A DNA stretch of 64,000 nt from Rhizobium sp. BK316 (GCF_014193695.1 NZ_JACHZR010000004.1:186001-250000); one strand, 5' to 3'; shown: positions 25,921 to 35,242, counted from the first letter of the stretch. The notes: a model not told the origin generated them from the sequence alone. Made by a program: numbers and translations.

Positions 25921-26081
25921 TTTGTCTCGCTTCTTCTTGTTCCCACTCAGCGCCTATTAGCGCCACATGAAATGAAATCATGCGGTGGTTAACCGAAGCT
26001 TGACAGATACAGGGCGAAAGAGCTATTTGTTTTTGATTTCAAAGACTTGGCAGCAATGTCAGGCGAGTGCTGCCAAATCTC

Positions 26082-26912
26082 TCAGCGCTTCAGGTGGCGC
26101 GTCAGGCGACGCTCGATCCAGTTCCAGAGGTGGCGCAGTGCCTCCACGATGGCGAGATAGAAGATCGCCGCCCACAGATAGGTCTGGTAATCGAACGTGC
26201 GTGAGAAGGCGTAGCGCGTCTCGCCCATCAGGTCGAGCACGGTGATGATGGCGACGACCGCCGAACCCTTGATCAGCAGGATGATCTCGTTGCCATAGGG
26301 GCGCAGTGCCACAATGAGGGCCTGCGGCAGGATGATCTTGCGGAAGGCGATGGCCTTGTGGATGCCGAGGGCGGCGGCCGCCTCTCGCTGGCCATGCGGC
26401 ACGCTCTCGATTGCGCCACGCAGGATTTCCGCCTGATAGGCTGCGGTATTGATGGTCATGGCGAAGACGCCGCAAAACCAGGCATCGCGGAAGAACCACC
26501 AGACACCGATCGTTTCCAGCTGCGGCCGGAACGCGCCGAGGCCGTAATAGACGAGGAAGAGCTGGGCGAGCAGCGGCGTGCCGCGGAAGAAATAGATGTA
26601 GCAATAGGCCAGCCAGTTCAGTACCCGGTTGTTCGACAGGCGGGCCATGGCGAGCGGCAGCGACAGAACGGCGCCGAAGAAGACGGAGAGGGCGACGATG
26701 CTCAGCGTCACCCAAAGGCCGTGCAGATAACGCGGCCCGTAGCGGGTGAACTTCTCCGGATCCCAGCCATTGATGACGGTGAAGATCAGCAGCGCCGCGA
26801 GCAGCGCCCAGAACGCGACAAGGATATAGCCGCCGAGACGGGTGGCCGTCATCGGCTTTGCCACCGCGCGAGGTGCCGGCTGCGGCGGAATCAATGTTTC
26901 AGCGTAGCTCAT
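26082..26912 (-). CDS. Polar amino-acid ABC transporter permease (HisM/ArtM-like)
   Basis: A 276-residue inner-membrane permease with about five helices. The EAA-type loop EAAAALGIHKAIAFRKIILPQA and the motif YIYFFRGTPLLAQLFLVYYG are hallmarks of the histidine/lysine/arginine/ornithine group. It overlaps the upstream permease gene by four bases (ATGA). The start is fixed at 26912, rather than a longer frame that overlaps the partner. No ATPase gene follows it; the next gene is usg. Confidence 0.9.
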   Translation of the reverse strand: MSYAETLIPPQPAPRAVAKPMTATRLGGYILVAFWALLAALLIFTVINGWDPEKFTRYGPRYLHGLWVTLSIVALSVFFGAVLSLPLAMARLSNNRVLNWLAYCYIYFFRGTPLLAQLFLVYYGLGAFRPQLETIGVWWFFRDAWFCGVFAMTINTAAYQAEILRGAIESVPHGQREAAAALGIHKAIAFRKIILPQALIVALRPYGNEIILLIKGSAVVAIITVLDLMGETRYAFSRTFDYQTYLWAAIFYLAIVEALRHLWNWIERRLTRHLKR

Positions 26913-27715
26913 CGGCGGACCTCCGAGCGCTTGGCCCAGCGGTCGATATAGACGAGCAGGAAGGAGGAGAGGATGGCGAGTACCAGATAGAGACAGCAGG
27001 CAATGCCATAGAAGAAGAAGGGTTCCTTGGTCACGCGCACGGCGACACTCGTCTGGCGGAGAATATCGGCAAGGCTGATGATCGAGACGTAGGACGTGTC
27101 CTTCAGCAGCACCATCCAGAGGTTCGTGAGGCCCGGTAGGGCAATGCGCACGAGCTGGGGCAGAACGATGAGGCGCAGCGTGCGGCCGCGATGCAGGCCG
27201 AGCGCATCTCCTGCCTCGTATTGACCCTTGGGAATGGCGCGGAAGGCCGACAGCAGCACTTCCGAGCAATAGGCGGAAAAGACGACCGACAGCGCGATCA
27301 CGCCGGCGAAGAAGGCGTTGATTTCGACCGGCGGCCCCTCATAGCCGGCGAGATCCAGCAGATACTGGATGAGGATCTGCATGCCGTAATAGATGATGAA
27401 GAGCGTCAGAAGTTCGGGCAGACCGCGGAAGATCGTCGTGTAGACGCCGGCCGCAAGCCGAAGCGACTTTTCTTCCGATTGCTGGCCGAGCGCCACGAGG
27501 AAGCCGATGATCAGGCCGATCGGCAGGGTGACGACAGCCACGGAAACGGTGACCTGCAGGCCGAGCGCGATCTCATCGCCCCAGCCGGTATCGCCACAGG
27601 CAAGGATCGTCGATGGCGCCAGCCAGGTGAAGATGCCGACGGGTCCGCACAGCGGATCGAAAATATGCACAAGCAAGCTCCAGAAGGAGCCGAGCGCGGA
27701 AAACAATCCGCCCAT
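26909..27715 (-). CDS. Polar amino-acid ABC transporter permease (HisQ/ArtQ-like)
   Basis: A 268-residue permease that pairs with the one downstream. It has the motif YTTIFRGLPELLTLFIIYYG and the EAA loop EAGDALGLHRGRTLRLIVLPQ, with about five membrane helices. It lies 113 bases after the binding-protein gene. Together the three genes form the binding and membrane parts of a basic or polar amino-acid importer. Confidence 0.9.
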   Translation of the reverse strand: MGGLFSALGSFWSLLVHIFDPLCGPVGIFTWLAPSTILACGDTGWGDEIALGLQVTVSVAVVTLPIGLIIGFLVALGQQSEEKSLRLAAGVYTTIFRGLPELLTLFIIYYGMQILIQYLLDLAGYEGPPVEINAFFAGVIALSVVFSAYCSEVLLSAFRAIPKGQYEAGDALGLHRGRTLRLIVLPQLVRIALPGLTNLWMVLLKDTSYVSIISLADILRQTSVAVRVTKEPFFFYGIACCLYLVLAILSSFLLVYIDRWAKRSEVRR

Positions 27716-27828
27716 GCCAGAAGTCCCCTCACGGCTTTTGCCGTTTTGATCTTGCCACCTTTGTCAAACAAAAATGGCGGAAGAGCAAGCCTTCCGCCAT
27801 TTCCTTCATCGGGCAGATAGCGAATTTA

Positions 27829-28602
27829 TCATTCGCCGTAAACGTCGAAATCGAAGTACTTTTCCTGGATCTTCTTGTACTCGCCGCTGGCGCGGATTGC
27901 AGCGATCGCAGTGTTGAGCTTTTCCTTCAGCGGATCGCCCTTGCGGATGGCGATACCAGCGCCTTCGCCGTTGATTTCCTTGTCGACCGGCAGGGTCGTC
28001 AGGATCTTGCAGCAGGTGCCGGCGTCGGACTTGACCCATTCGGAGAGAACGACGACATCGTCGATGACGGCATCGACACGGCCGGCGGCAACGTCGAGCT
28101 TGTATTCGTCAGCCGTCGGGTAGAGCTTCAGCTCGGTGTCGGCGAGGTGCTTCTCGGCATAGTTGGCGTGCGTCGTGGAGGTCTGCGCGCCGATCACCTT
28201 GCCCTTGAGGCCGGCGACGTCAGTGATCGTCGAATCCTTCGGCACGGCGATTGCCGGCGGGGTGTTGTAATACTTGTTGGAGAAGTCGACGAGCTTGAGG
28301 CGCTCGGGGGTGATCGACATGGACGAGACGATCATATCGAACTTCTTGGCGTTGAGAGCCGGGATGATGCCGTCCCAATCGGTCGAGACGAAGGAGCATT
28401 CGGCCTTCATTTCGGCGCAGAGTGCCTTGGCGATATCGATGTCGAAGCCCTGAATGGTGCCACTGGCGTCGACGAATTCGAATGGCGGGTAGGTCGAGTC
28501 CGTGCCGATCACGTATTTTTCACCGTCGGCGAGAGCCGCGCCGGCGAAGAGAGACATTGCTGCGAGCGATGCTGCAGCAAGGAGCTTGGTGGAAATGCGC
28601 AT
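27829..28602 (-). CDS. Polar amino-acid ABC transporter substrate-binding protein
   Basis: A 257-residue periplasmic protein of family 3. Its signal peptide, MRISTKLLAAASLAAMSLFA, is cleaved after about ALA. Diagnostic blocks are YVIGTDSTYPPFEFVDASG, GFDIDIAKALCAEMKAECSF, WDGIIPALNAKKFDMIVSSM and ERLKLVDFSNKYY. These resemble lysine/arginine/ornithine/histidine-binding proteins. The start at 28602 follows AGAGGA; an upstream in-frame extension to 28749 lacks a signal. First gene of the importer. Confidence 0.92.
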   Translation of the reverse strand: MRISTKLLAAASLAAMSLFAGAALADGEKYVIGTDSTYPPFEFVDASGTIQGFDIDIAKALCAEMKAECSFVSTDWDGIIPALNAKKFDMIVSSMSITPERLKLVDFSNKYYNTPPAIAVPKDSTITDVAGLKGKVIGAQTSTTHANYAEKHLADTELKLYPTADEYKLDVAAGRVDAVIDDVVVLSEWVKSDAGTCCKILTTLPVDKEINGEGAGIAIRKGDPLKEKLNTAIAAIRASGEYKKIQEKYFDFDVYGE

Positions 28603-28940
28603 GAGGATCCTCTCTGTTGGTGGCGCCGGGTCTTTTTGTTGTTCGCCGGCGGCCGCACACTCCGACGGTGCCACCACCGTCTTGCGGCGATAATCAAACC
28701 TTTTTTCACAAAATTGCAACAGGAATCCCGCCGCAATTGTGCGGTGCAACCGATGGCCGGGCTGAGAGCCGATATGAATGCCACCCGACTGTGATGTTCA
28801 GGGAAGGTTAATCGCGCTCTTCCTAGCCTTCGGAACAAATCGGCATTTTAGCAAGTTGGGCTTTGCCCGGTGCACAAAAAGCCGTGATTGCCGGGCAGTC
28901 AGCCCCGGTCGAAATCAAAACAAGGACGAGGAAATCCCTG
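28603..28940. other. Intergenic region between divergent transporter and OmpA-family genes
   Basis: A 338-base gap between divergent genes. It should contain both promoters. The stretch TTTTTTCACAAAATTGC near 28700 is AT-rich, and I see no clear operator. No gene is supported. Confidence 0.4.
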
Positions 28941-31112
28941 ATGGGCATGAAATCCAGACTGTTTGCCAGCGCAGCCTTTCCGCTGCTTTCCCTTGCCTTT
29001 GCGGTGCCGCCGGTGGGCGCTTACGCCGCAGTGAGCGGTGGGGCGCAAGGCGCAGTTCACCCCGTTGTCGAAGGAAGCTACGAGATGGCGCAGGATGCGC
29101 CTTCGGAAGAGGAGCTTCTCAAAAAGAAGAAGAAGCTGGAAGAGGAGCAGCAACGACAGCAGGAACCGGCCGAAAAGCCCAGGCAGAGCGAAGCACCGGC
29201 CGAGCGCGCTCCGGAGCCGGAACAGAAGCCGAAGCGTCAGCGCGAACCCGAACCTCAGGCCGCGCCGGAAGCCCAGGCACCGGCCGCTGAAGAACCCGCC
29301 CGTCCGCGCCGCCAGCGCGAGGCCCAGCCTGAACAGGCAGCTCCCGAACAGCAGGCGCCAGCCGCCGAGGAACCGCAGCGTCCACGCCGCCAGCGACAGG
29401 CACAGCCGGAACAGCCGGCCGAGCAGCCCAAGCGCCAGCGCGACCGCAACAAGCCGAGCAGCGAGCAGGCCGCACCGGATGTCCAGCAGCCAGCCGAACA
29501 GGCCCCGGCGGCCGGCGAGGCTCAGCAGCCTGCCGAAAAGCCGCGCCAGCGCCCGAAACCCAAAGCCGCCGAACAGCCGGCAGAGCAGACTACGGAACGG
29601 CCTGCAGAGCCGCAGCAGGGTGACAAGAAGCCTGCTGCGGCCGAGCAGGCGGCACCATCAGGCGAGGCACCTGCGCCGATCAAGAAACCCGCAGCGGCTG
29701 AACAGCCCGCGCCGGTGGAGAAGCCTGCGACAGCCGAAAAACCCGCAGCAACGGAAACGCCGGCGACCGCCGAAAAACCTGCCGCGGGCGAGCAGCCAGC
29801 CAATAGCCAGACCGCCCAGCCCGTACCCGGCCAGCAGCCTGAACAGCCTGCCGCCATCGCGCCGCAGCCCGGCGAACAGCCGGCGGCCGGGGCACCGCAA
29901 CAGACCGAACAGGCGATCCCCGCACCTGAAAAGGTCACGCCGCAGGAGCTGGAGCGCCGCAAGGAAATCGCCCAGGATCCGGCCAAGAGCACCGAAACCA
30001 TCGTCCTGCCGGTCGAGAACGGTGCCGCCGTTCTCGATAGCGACAAGGATGCCGATCGCAGCCAGGGCCGCCAGGGTCGTCGCGATCGCGACCGCCAGCG
30101 CGCCGACAGCCAGGATTTCAAGCTGCCGACCTCGGATGCCGAGGCCCAGTCGCTCAGCGCTACGCGACAGAGTGCGCCGGTGCAGATGGAAGCCATCACC
30201 CGGGAACAAGGCCGCCGCATGGACCGCCGCCCGCAGTTCGACCGGCCGGAGGGTGCAAACTACGGCGAGCGCACGGATGACAGCCGCATCATCATCCAGT
30301 TCGGCGACCGCACCGTCGTTCGCAGCGACGACGACCGCCGCTTCCTGCGTGACGGCGAACGGCCGAGCTATGAGGAGCTTTCCGGCGACCGCTACCGCGA
30401 AACGATCATGCGGCCCGAAGGCTATCGCATCGTGACGATCCGCAACCGCTATGGCGACATCATCCAGCGCTCGCGTGTCGATGCCCGCGGCCGGGAGGAC
30501 GTGCTCTATTATTCACCGGAACTCTATGAGGATCCGGATCGCGACTACTTCGAGGATCCGGGCGCCGACCTGCCGCCGATGCGCCTGCGCGTGCCGCTGG
30601 ACGACTATATCATCGACACCAGCACCGATCCGGACCGAGACTATTACGAGTTCCTGAGCGAGCCGCCGGTCGAACCCGTCGAGCGCGTCTATTCGCTGAA
30701 CGAGGTGAAATATTCCGCCCGTATCCGCGACAAGGTACGCCGCATCGACCTCGACACGGTAACCTTCGCAACGGGCAGCGCGGAAATCCCGATGAGCCAG
30801 GCCCGCACGCTGCGCAAGGTTGCCGATGCGATCAACGAAGTGCTCGACAAGAACAAGAGCGAGACCTTCCTGATCGAAGGCCATACCGATGCGGTGGGTT
30901 CGGACCAGAGCAACCTGATCCTGTCCGACCAGCGCGCGGAGTCGGTCGCCAATGTGCTGACGGATGTCTACGGCATTCCGCCGGAGAACCTTGCGACGCA
31001 GGGCTATGGCGAGCGGTATCTGAAGGTGAATACCTTGGGACCGAATCAGGAAAACCGGCGTGTGACTATCAGGCGTGTGACACCGCTGGTGCGGCCGGTG
31101 GCGCAGAGGTAG
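28941..31112 (+). CDS. OmpA-family protein with long Pro/Ala/Glu/Gln-rich region
   Basis: A 723-residue envelope protein. A signal peptide (SRLFASAAFPLLSLAFAV, cleaved after AYA) is followed by roughly 300 residues of low-complexity sequence with recurring EQPA, EKPA and PRRQR units. Residues of about 380-560 contain charged blocks such as DRDYFEDPGADLPPMRLRVP. The C-terminal OmpA domain (VTFATGSAEIPMSQ, then IEGHTDAVGSDQSN and LSDQRAESVANVL) should bind peptidoglycan. The protein could link the outer membrane to the wall across the periplasm. The ATG at 28941 has GAGGA upstream. A terminator follows. Confidence 0.88.
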   Translation: MGMKSRLFASAAFPLLSLAFAVPPVGAYAAVSGGAQGAVHPVVEGSYEMAQDAPSEEELLKKKKKLEEEQQRQQEPAEKPRQSEAPAERAPEPEQKPKRQREPEPQAAPEAQAPAAEEPARPRRQREAQPEQAAPEQQAPAAEEPQRPRRQRQAQPEQPAEQPKRQRDRNKPSSEQAAPDVQQPAEQAPAAGEAQQPAEKPRQRPKPKAAEQPAEQTTERPAEPQQGDKKPAAAEQAAPSGEAPAPIKKPAAAEQPAPVEKPATAEKPAATETPATAEKPAAGEQPANSQTAQPVPGQQPEQPAAIAPQPGEQPAAGAPQQTEQAIPAPEKVTPQELERRKEIAQDPAKSTETIVLPVENGAAVLDSDKDADRSQGRQGRRDRDRQRADSQDFKLPTSDAEAQSLSATRQSAPVQMEAITREQGRRMDRRPQFDRPEGANYGERTDDSRIIIQFGDRTVVRSDDDRRFLRDGERPSYEELSGDRYRETIMRPEGYRIVTIRNRYGDIIQRSRVDARGREDVLYYSPELYEDPDRDYFEDPGADLPPMRLRVPLDDYIIDTSTDPDRDYYEFLSEPPVEPVERVYSLNEVKYSARIRDKVRRIDLDTVTFATGSAEIPMSQARTLRKVADAINEVLDKNKSETFLIEGHTDAVGSDQSNLILSDQRAESVANVLTDVYGIPPENLATQGYGERYLKVNTLGPNQENRRVTIRRVTPLVRPVAQR

Positions 31113-31134
31113 TTTTTTGCCGGTATGATTGAGG

Positions 31135-31164
31135 AGGGCGGGGTCGCGAGGCCTCGCCCTTTAT
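31135..31164 (+). terminator. Terminator after the OmpA-family gene
   Basis: AGGGCG (31135-31140) and CGCCCT (31155-31160) enclose a GC-rich interior and are followed by TTATATT. It is 23 bases after the stop and may also serve the convergent hipA gene. Confidence 0.6.
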
Positions 31165-31201
31165 ATTCTGTGACGAGCCTTCTGCCGAATTATCCCTTCG
31201 G

Positions 31202-32458
31202 CTAAGCAGGTTTCCTATTGTTCAGGATGCGATCGAGCGCGATTGTCCGGGATCTGGGTAGACCCGCCTGCTCGGCAAATTGTGGCCAATGGCTGATCGA
31301 CATTCGAACCTGTTCGATCACATTCTTCGCCTCCAGATCGGGAATCGAGGCTTCTCTGGAGACGGTCAGCAGGTGCTGCATAGCCGGCTCTCTTCCTTCT
31401 CCCGCAATATCGGCGCTGTGCTCCCCTCCCGGGCCGGAAGAGAAAGTGAGGTCATAAGCCGGGGAGAGGGTCCATCGACCGTTTCCGCCCATGAGGAATG
31501 CGTGGTTCTTCGCGTGATCGTCCCGATTGCGGGCATAGACGTTGAAGACCATGCGTCGAAACATCCTGAGAACTTCGGAACTGTCGCGCGTCATCATCAG
31601 CGTCAACCTGTGGAGCTGCCCGTAATTCAGGGACGCCTCGCGATGACTGGCATTCAGGACGCCGCTCGCAGTATGCATGTGCAGTCGGCCGGCGGGCGTC
31701 CGGTCGAAGCGCTTCGTGGCGAAGAGACGGCTGCCCTTCTTCGTGTCGAATATTCGCGTCTCGGCCATCTCCAGCCCTGCCGAACCGGCCATTAAAGCAT
31801 ACGCCTTCTCTTCGGCGCCAATGTCGGCCGGGTCGCCGGCACCGCGTGCCTTCACCATCCATCGGTCGAAGCCGGACTTCATGTCCTGCCCGTAGTCCAG
31901 GATGAAGCTATTCTTGGCCTCGTTGAAGCCGATCATGATTTTTGGACGCGCGCCCGCGGAGCCGCCCTGTGCGCCTTGCAGCGTGTCGATGTCGGCAATA
32001 TCCATCTCGGCCTGGACGAGCTCGATCTGCTCGACAAACCAATCCAGATCGATGTTATCGGTGAGTTTCCTGTTATCGTCAGGCAGTTCGGGAATATAGG
32101 CCAGTGCACCCATTCCCGTCTTCCCGATTGCCGAGAGGCGATCCAGCGGGGTGAGGAGGCGATAGTCGATGCCAGCCCTCTGAAGCCGGCGATCGAGCAG
32201 CAGCTTGCCCCATCCGTCCGGCAGGCTGTCGTTGAACAAACCGTGGAGGCCATCGAACGGATCGCGCGGCGCGGCGTTCAGGCCCGGATTTGTCTTCAGA
32301 TTGAAGGGGGATACCGGCAAAGGTGCTGCGAGAAAGTCGGCCGCGTATTCAAAATAGGCTCTGCGCTCGCTGCCGCTCCATGCAAGGGTTCCCAGATTTC
32401 TGGAGCTTCCCTCGATATCGAGGATAACGCTCATTTTCTGCACCGGCTGGAACTTCAT
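31202..32458 (-). CDS. hipA: HipA-type serine/threonine kinase toxin
   Basis: A 418-residue member of the HipA family, whose E. coli member phosphorylates glutamyl-tRNA synthetase and causes growth arrest. The N-terminal HipA-N1 domain includes NPGLNAAPRDPFDGLHGLFN and SLPDGWGKLLLDR. The kinase part has the ATP-binding GGSAGARPKIMIG, the catalytic loop NRDDHAKN at 311-318 and the metal-binding SPAYDLTF at 332-339. All catalytic residues appear intact. It overlaps hipB by four bases, so toxin synthesis is coupled to antitoxin synthesis. Confidence 0.92.
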   Translation of the reverse strand: MKFQPVQKMSVILDIEGSSRNLGTLAWSGSERRAYFEYAADFLAAPLPVSPFNLKTNPGLNAAPRDPFDGLHGLFNDSLPDGWGKLLLDRRLQRAGIDYRLLTPLDRLSAIGKTGMGALAYIPELPDDNRKLTDNIDLDWFVEQIELVQAEMDIADIDTLQGAQGGSAGARPKIMIGFNEAKNSFILDYGQDMKSGFDRWMVKARGAGDPADIGAEEKAYALMAGSAGLEMAETRIFDTKKGSRLFATKRFDRTPAGRLHMHTASGVLNASHREASLNYGQLHRLTLMMTRDSSEVLRMFRRMVFNVYARNRDDHAKNHAFLMGGNGRWTLSPAYDLTFSSGPGGEHSADIAGEGREPAMQHLLTVSREASIPDLEAKNVIEQVRMSISHWPQFAEQAGLPRSRTIALDRILNNRKPA

Positions 32459-32772
32459 TTCCGGCGCACCCTCTGCCGCGCAGGGCGGTCAATGACGTCT
32501 TCGATCGTTTTCGGCGGGCGCGGCGGAAACAACTGCTCGAACTCCGCTTCCGCTTCCAGGACAAAGGCAATTTTCGCCAGCGCCTCCAGCGAGATCTTTC
32601 CCGTCTCCTCGAACAGTCTCAGGGATCCGTAGGACACACCCGCCCTTGCGGCAAGTTCCCTCTGGGTGATGCCGGCGTCGATACGTCGACGCTTCGCTCT
32701 TTGCGACAGGTCTCTGATGACATCGGCAGGAGATGTCATGCTAAATGCCATCATAATAGCACTTATCTCCAT
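32455..32772 (-). CDS. hipB: HipB-like XRE-family antitoxin
   Basis: A protein of up to 105 residues with a Cro/CI-type helix-turn-helix (ITQRELAARAGVSYGSLRLFEE) and a Pro/Arg-rich tail, RPARQRVRRK, that may contact HipA. It should neutralise HipA and repress its own operon. The first ATG at 32772 lies inside the operator repeats. The ATGs at 32754, 32751 or 32739 may be the real start, with a GGAG near 32766-32769. Its stop overlaps hipA by four bases. Confidence 0.85.
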   Translation of the reverse strand: MEISAIMMAFSMTSPADVIRDLSQRAKRRRIDAGITQRELAARAGVSYGSLRLFEETGKISLEALAKIAFVLEAEAEFEQLFPPRPPKTIEDVIDRPARQRVRRK

Positions 32773-32794
32773 AATGGCAGGTAATTGCTATTAT
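32753..32794. promoter_or_regulatory. HipB operator with three half-sites
   Basis: ATAATAGCA (32753-32761), ATAATGGCA (32771-32779) and TGCTATTAT (32786-32794) form two direct copies and a perfect inverted copy. They lie exactly at the start of hipB. This fits autorepression by HipB or by the HipAB complex. Confidence 0.65.
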
Positions 32795-32813
32795 AATCGC
32801 ATTCAGTTAGATT

Positions 32814-33359
32814 TCAATCAGCCTGCGCCGGAGCATCAAGCCCAACCGTCCGCACGATGAAATCCGCCAACCCCACGGTATCATCGAGATCGAACACCGC
32901 GAGCCCGGCGGCATCCTCCACCGCATGATCCGCCGCAATCGCCACGATATGCGGATCCTCCGGCGCCAGCGGATCGCGCCTGGCCGCCTCCAGACGCCGT
33001 GCCTCGATCTTCGGGATCGGCTCGCGCTTGTAGCCCTCGATCAGCACGAGATCGCAAGGCGCCAGCCGCGCCAATATTTCCTCGAAGCTCGGTTCCGGCT
33101 CCCCGCGCAGCTCGTGCATAATGGCGTAGCGGGTGCCGGAGACGATCGTCACCTCGTGGGCGCCGGCCTGGCGGTGGCGGTAGCTGTCTGCGCCGACCTT
33201 GTCGATATCGAAATCGTGGTGGGCGTGCTTGACGGTGGAAATGCGGTAACCACGCCGCGTGAATTCCTCGACGAGGCGGACCGCAAGTCCGGTCTTGCCG
33301 GAATTCTTCCAGCCGGCGATGCCGAAGATTTTCTGTGTCATCCCACCATCTTCCTTCAT
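32814..33359 (-). CDS. mobB: Molybdopterin-guanine dinucleotide biosynthesis protein B
   Basis: A GTP-binding adapter that assists attachment of GMP to molybdopterin. The P-loop is GWKNSGKTGL, followed by STVKHAHHDFDID and DSYRHRQAGAHE, both typical of MobB, and LVLIEGYKREPIPKIEA. The ATG at 33359 overlaps the mobA stop by four bases. The Met six codons later (33341, MTQKIFGIAG) gives the more usual N-terminus. It is co-transcribed with mobA. Confidence 0.9.
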   Translation of the reverse strand: MKEDGGMTQKIFGIAGWKNSGKTGLAVRLVEEFTRRGYRISTVKHAHHDFDIDKVGADSYRHRQAGAHEVTIVSGTRYAIMHELRGEPEPSFEEILARLAPCDLVLIEGYKREPIPKIEARRLEAARRDPLAPEDPHIVAIAADHAVEDAAGLAVFDLDDTVGLADFIVRTVGLDAPAQAD

Positions 33360-33985
33360 GCCCTAAGGGCCTCCAGCCAGCGTTCGGCCTCCATTAGATC
33401 ATCTGATGTGTTGATGTTAAAGAAAGGATCGAGAACGCTGGCGCGGGTGGGATGCAGCGGGAAGGGCACTTCCCTAACGTCATGACGCAGGAGGAAGTCA
33501 CGGACGCGGCGCTTCTCGTCGGTCTTCACCCACATTTCGAGATCGGCCGCCAATGCGGTCGGCCAGAGCCCGAAGACCGGATGGCTGCGGCCTTGCGAGG
33601 CGGCGATGGCGATGCGATCCGGATGGTCGATCGCGTTCGCAAGCCGGCTGACGAGATCGGCCGGGAAAAAGGGGCAATCGACCGAGACGGTGACGACATG
33701 GGTGGCGGGCAGGCCGGCGCCATAGACCATCGCCGCATGGATGCCGGCCATCGGTCCCGCCTTGCCTTCTATACGGTCGGAGACGACCGGCAGGGCGTGG
33801 CCGGCAGCGTCATCGGCATTGATGGCGATCTGCGTGACCTGCGGCGAAAGGCGAGACAGCATGTGGTCGAGCAGGCTGCGGCCGCCCAGCGTCACGCCCG
33901 CCTTGTCGCGGCCCATGCGCGAGGAGCGCCCGCCGGCCAGCACGACGCCCGGAATGGTCGATTGGTCGAGCACGAAATCAGTCAT
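33356..33985 (-). CDS. mobA: Molybdenum cofactor guanylyltransferase
   Basis: A 209-residue enzyme that joins GMP to molybdopterin to give the MGD cofactor. The nucleotide-binding loop VVLAGGRSSRMGRDKAG is intact, VSVDCPFFPADL holds the metal-binding Asp, and NINTSDDL is the C-terminal family motif. mobB follows with a four-base overlap. The other cofactor gene in the window, moaA, lies about 4.4 kb away beyond unrelated genes. Confidence 0.93.
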   Translation of the reverse strand: MTDFVLDQSTIPGVVLAGGRSSRMGRDKAGVTLGGRSLLDHMLSRLSPQVTQIAINADDAAGHALPVVSDRIEGKAGPMAGIHAAMVYGAGLPATHVVTVSVDCPFFPADLVSRLANAIDHPDRIAIAASQGRSHPVFGLWPTALAADLEMWVKTDEKRRVRDFLLRHDVREVPFPLHPTRASVLDPFFNINTSDDLMEAERWLEALRA

Positions 33986-34022
33986 GGCGATACCTCAGAC
34001 ACTGTCTCAGCCGGGCGAGCCC

Positions 34023-34931
34023 TTACACGGGTGAACGGGGCGCCGATTCCTGGGCGACCGGCGGCACGTGGCGCTTGGCTTCACGATAGAACGTATAGAG
34101 GCCCGACGCGATGACGATGGCGGCACCCACCAGCGTCCAGAAATCGGGCACTTCGGCGAAGAAGAAGAAGCCGAGCAGGGAGGAGAAGATCAGGCTCGTA
34201 TAGCGAAAGGGCGCCACGAAGGAGATTTCGCCTGTGCGCATGGCGACGATAACCGATTGGTAACCGACGAGCACGAGCACGGAGGCGAGCAGCAGATGCG
34301 AGAGCGAGGTGACACCGACCGGCTCCCATCCGCCGAGGAAGGGGATCATCAGCGCGCCGAAGATCGCAACCGAGATCGCCGTCACCGTCGTGATCATCAG
34401 CGAGGGGATATCCTTGCTGATGCTGCGGGTGGCAAGATCGCGGCCGGCCGTGACGGCGACGCTGGCGACGCAGAGCAGCGCGGCGGCGGTAAAACCTTCC
34501 GGGCCGGGGCGGATGATGATCATGACGCCGACGAGGCCGACGAGGATCGCCATCCAGCGCCGCCAGCCGACCGGCTCATGGAAGAACAGCGCCGCGCCAA
34601 AGGTGACGACCAGCGGCAGCGACTGCAGGATCGCCGAGGCATTGGCGATCGGCATCATGCCGAGCGCGGTGATGTAAGTGACGGCAGCGATGATCTCGCA
34701 GGTGATGCGCAGCGCGATGACGGGTTTGAGCATGACGCGCCAAGGCCGCAGCGCACCGAACTTCCAGGCGATCAGATAGACCAGGATGCTGGTGAAGAGG
34801 CCCCGCAGGAACATGATCTCGCCGGCATTCATATAGGCTATGACGGATTTGGAGAGTGCGTCGCTTGCGGAAAAGCCCGCCATCGCCATACTCATATAGA
34901 TGGCGCCTTCGGTATTGCGTGATCGCGGCAT
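34023..34931 (-). CDS. DMT superfamily (EamA) transporter
   Basis: A 302-residue integral membrane protein with about ten helices arranged as two EamA repeats. Conserved bits include FLRGLFTSILVYLIAW in the first half and VAPFRYTSLIFSSLLGFFFFAE in the second. The substrate is unknown; relatives export amino acids or other metabolites. It lies upstream of mobA with a 37-base gap, and shared transcription is possible. Confidence 0.88.
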   Translation of the reverse strand: MPRSRNTEGAIYMSMAMAGFSASDALSKSVIAYMNAGEIMFLRGLFTSILVYLIAWKFGALRPWRVMLKPVIALRITCEIIAAVTYITALGMMPIANASAILQSLPLVVTFGAALFFHEPVGWRRWMAILVGLVGVMIIIRPGPEGFTAAALLCVASVAVTAGRDLATRSISKDIPSLMITTVTAISVAIFGALMIPFLGGWEPVGVTSLSHLLLASVLVLVGYQSVIVAMRTGEISFVAPFRYTSLIFSSLLGFFFFAEVPDFWTLVGAAIVIASGLYTFYREAKRHVPPVAQESAPRSPV

Positions 34932-35242
34932 GCTGGAGATTCCCTTACCTTGCAGGCTCTTTTAGAAGGGAAAGGCCGGCATGGGAATCGAAGGAATGTC
35001 ACACCCCAGATAATTCGATGCTGCGATGCGGTACAACTTGCTGTTAAGGAAGCAAATCCTTGTGCAGGTGCGGCAAATATTAGAAATATAAGGATAATTC
35101 CCAAATCTTTCGGTTGCGGATTAAGGTTGTATCAACCGATTCAGCGAAAGATGCGGCCACTCTCCATGATGGAGGATGCCGCCGAACCATCCGGAATGAT
35201 TGCGGAGTGGACGGTACCATTAGTTTCAAGGCGCCGCTCCCC
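34932..35242. other. Intergenic region before the chemoreceptor gene
   Basis: A 311-base gap between divergent genes. The sequence around 35080-35110 is AT-rich and may carry the chemoreceptor promoter. An in-frame extension of the chemoreceptor from 35114 is judged non-coding because the membrane segment begins only after 35243. Confidence 0.4.

Noticed and set aside
29038..30435. 465-codon plus-strand ORF within the OmpA-family gene
   Set aside because: It arises from the low-complexity Pro/Ala/Gln codons read in another frame. Its Ser/Arg-rich product has no start signal.
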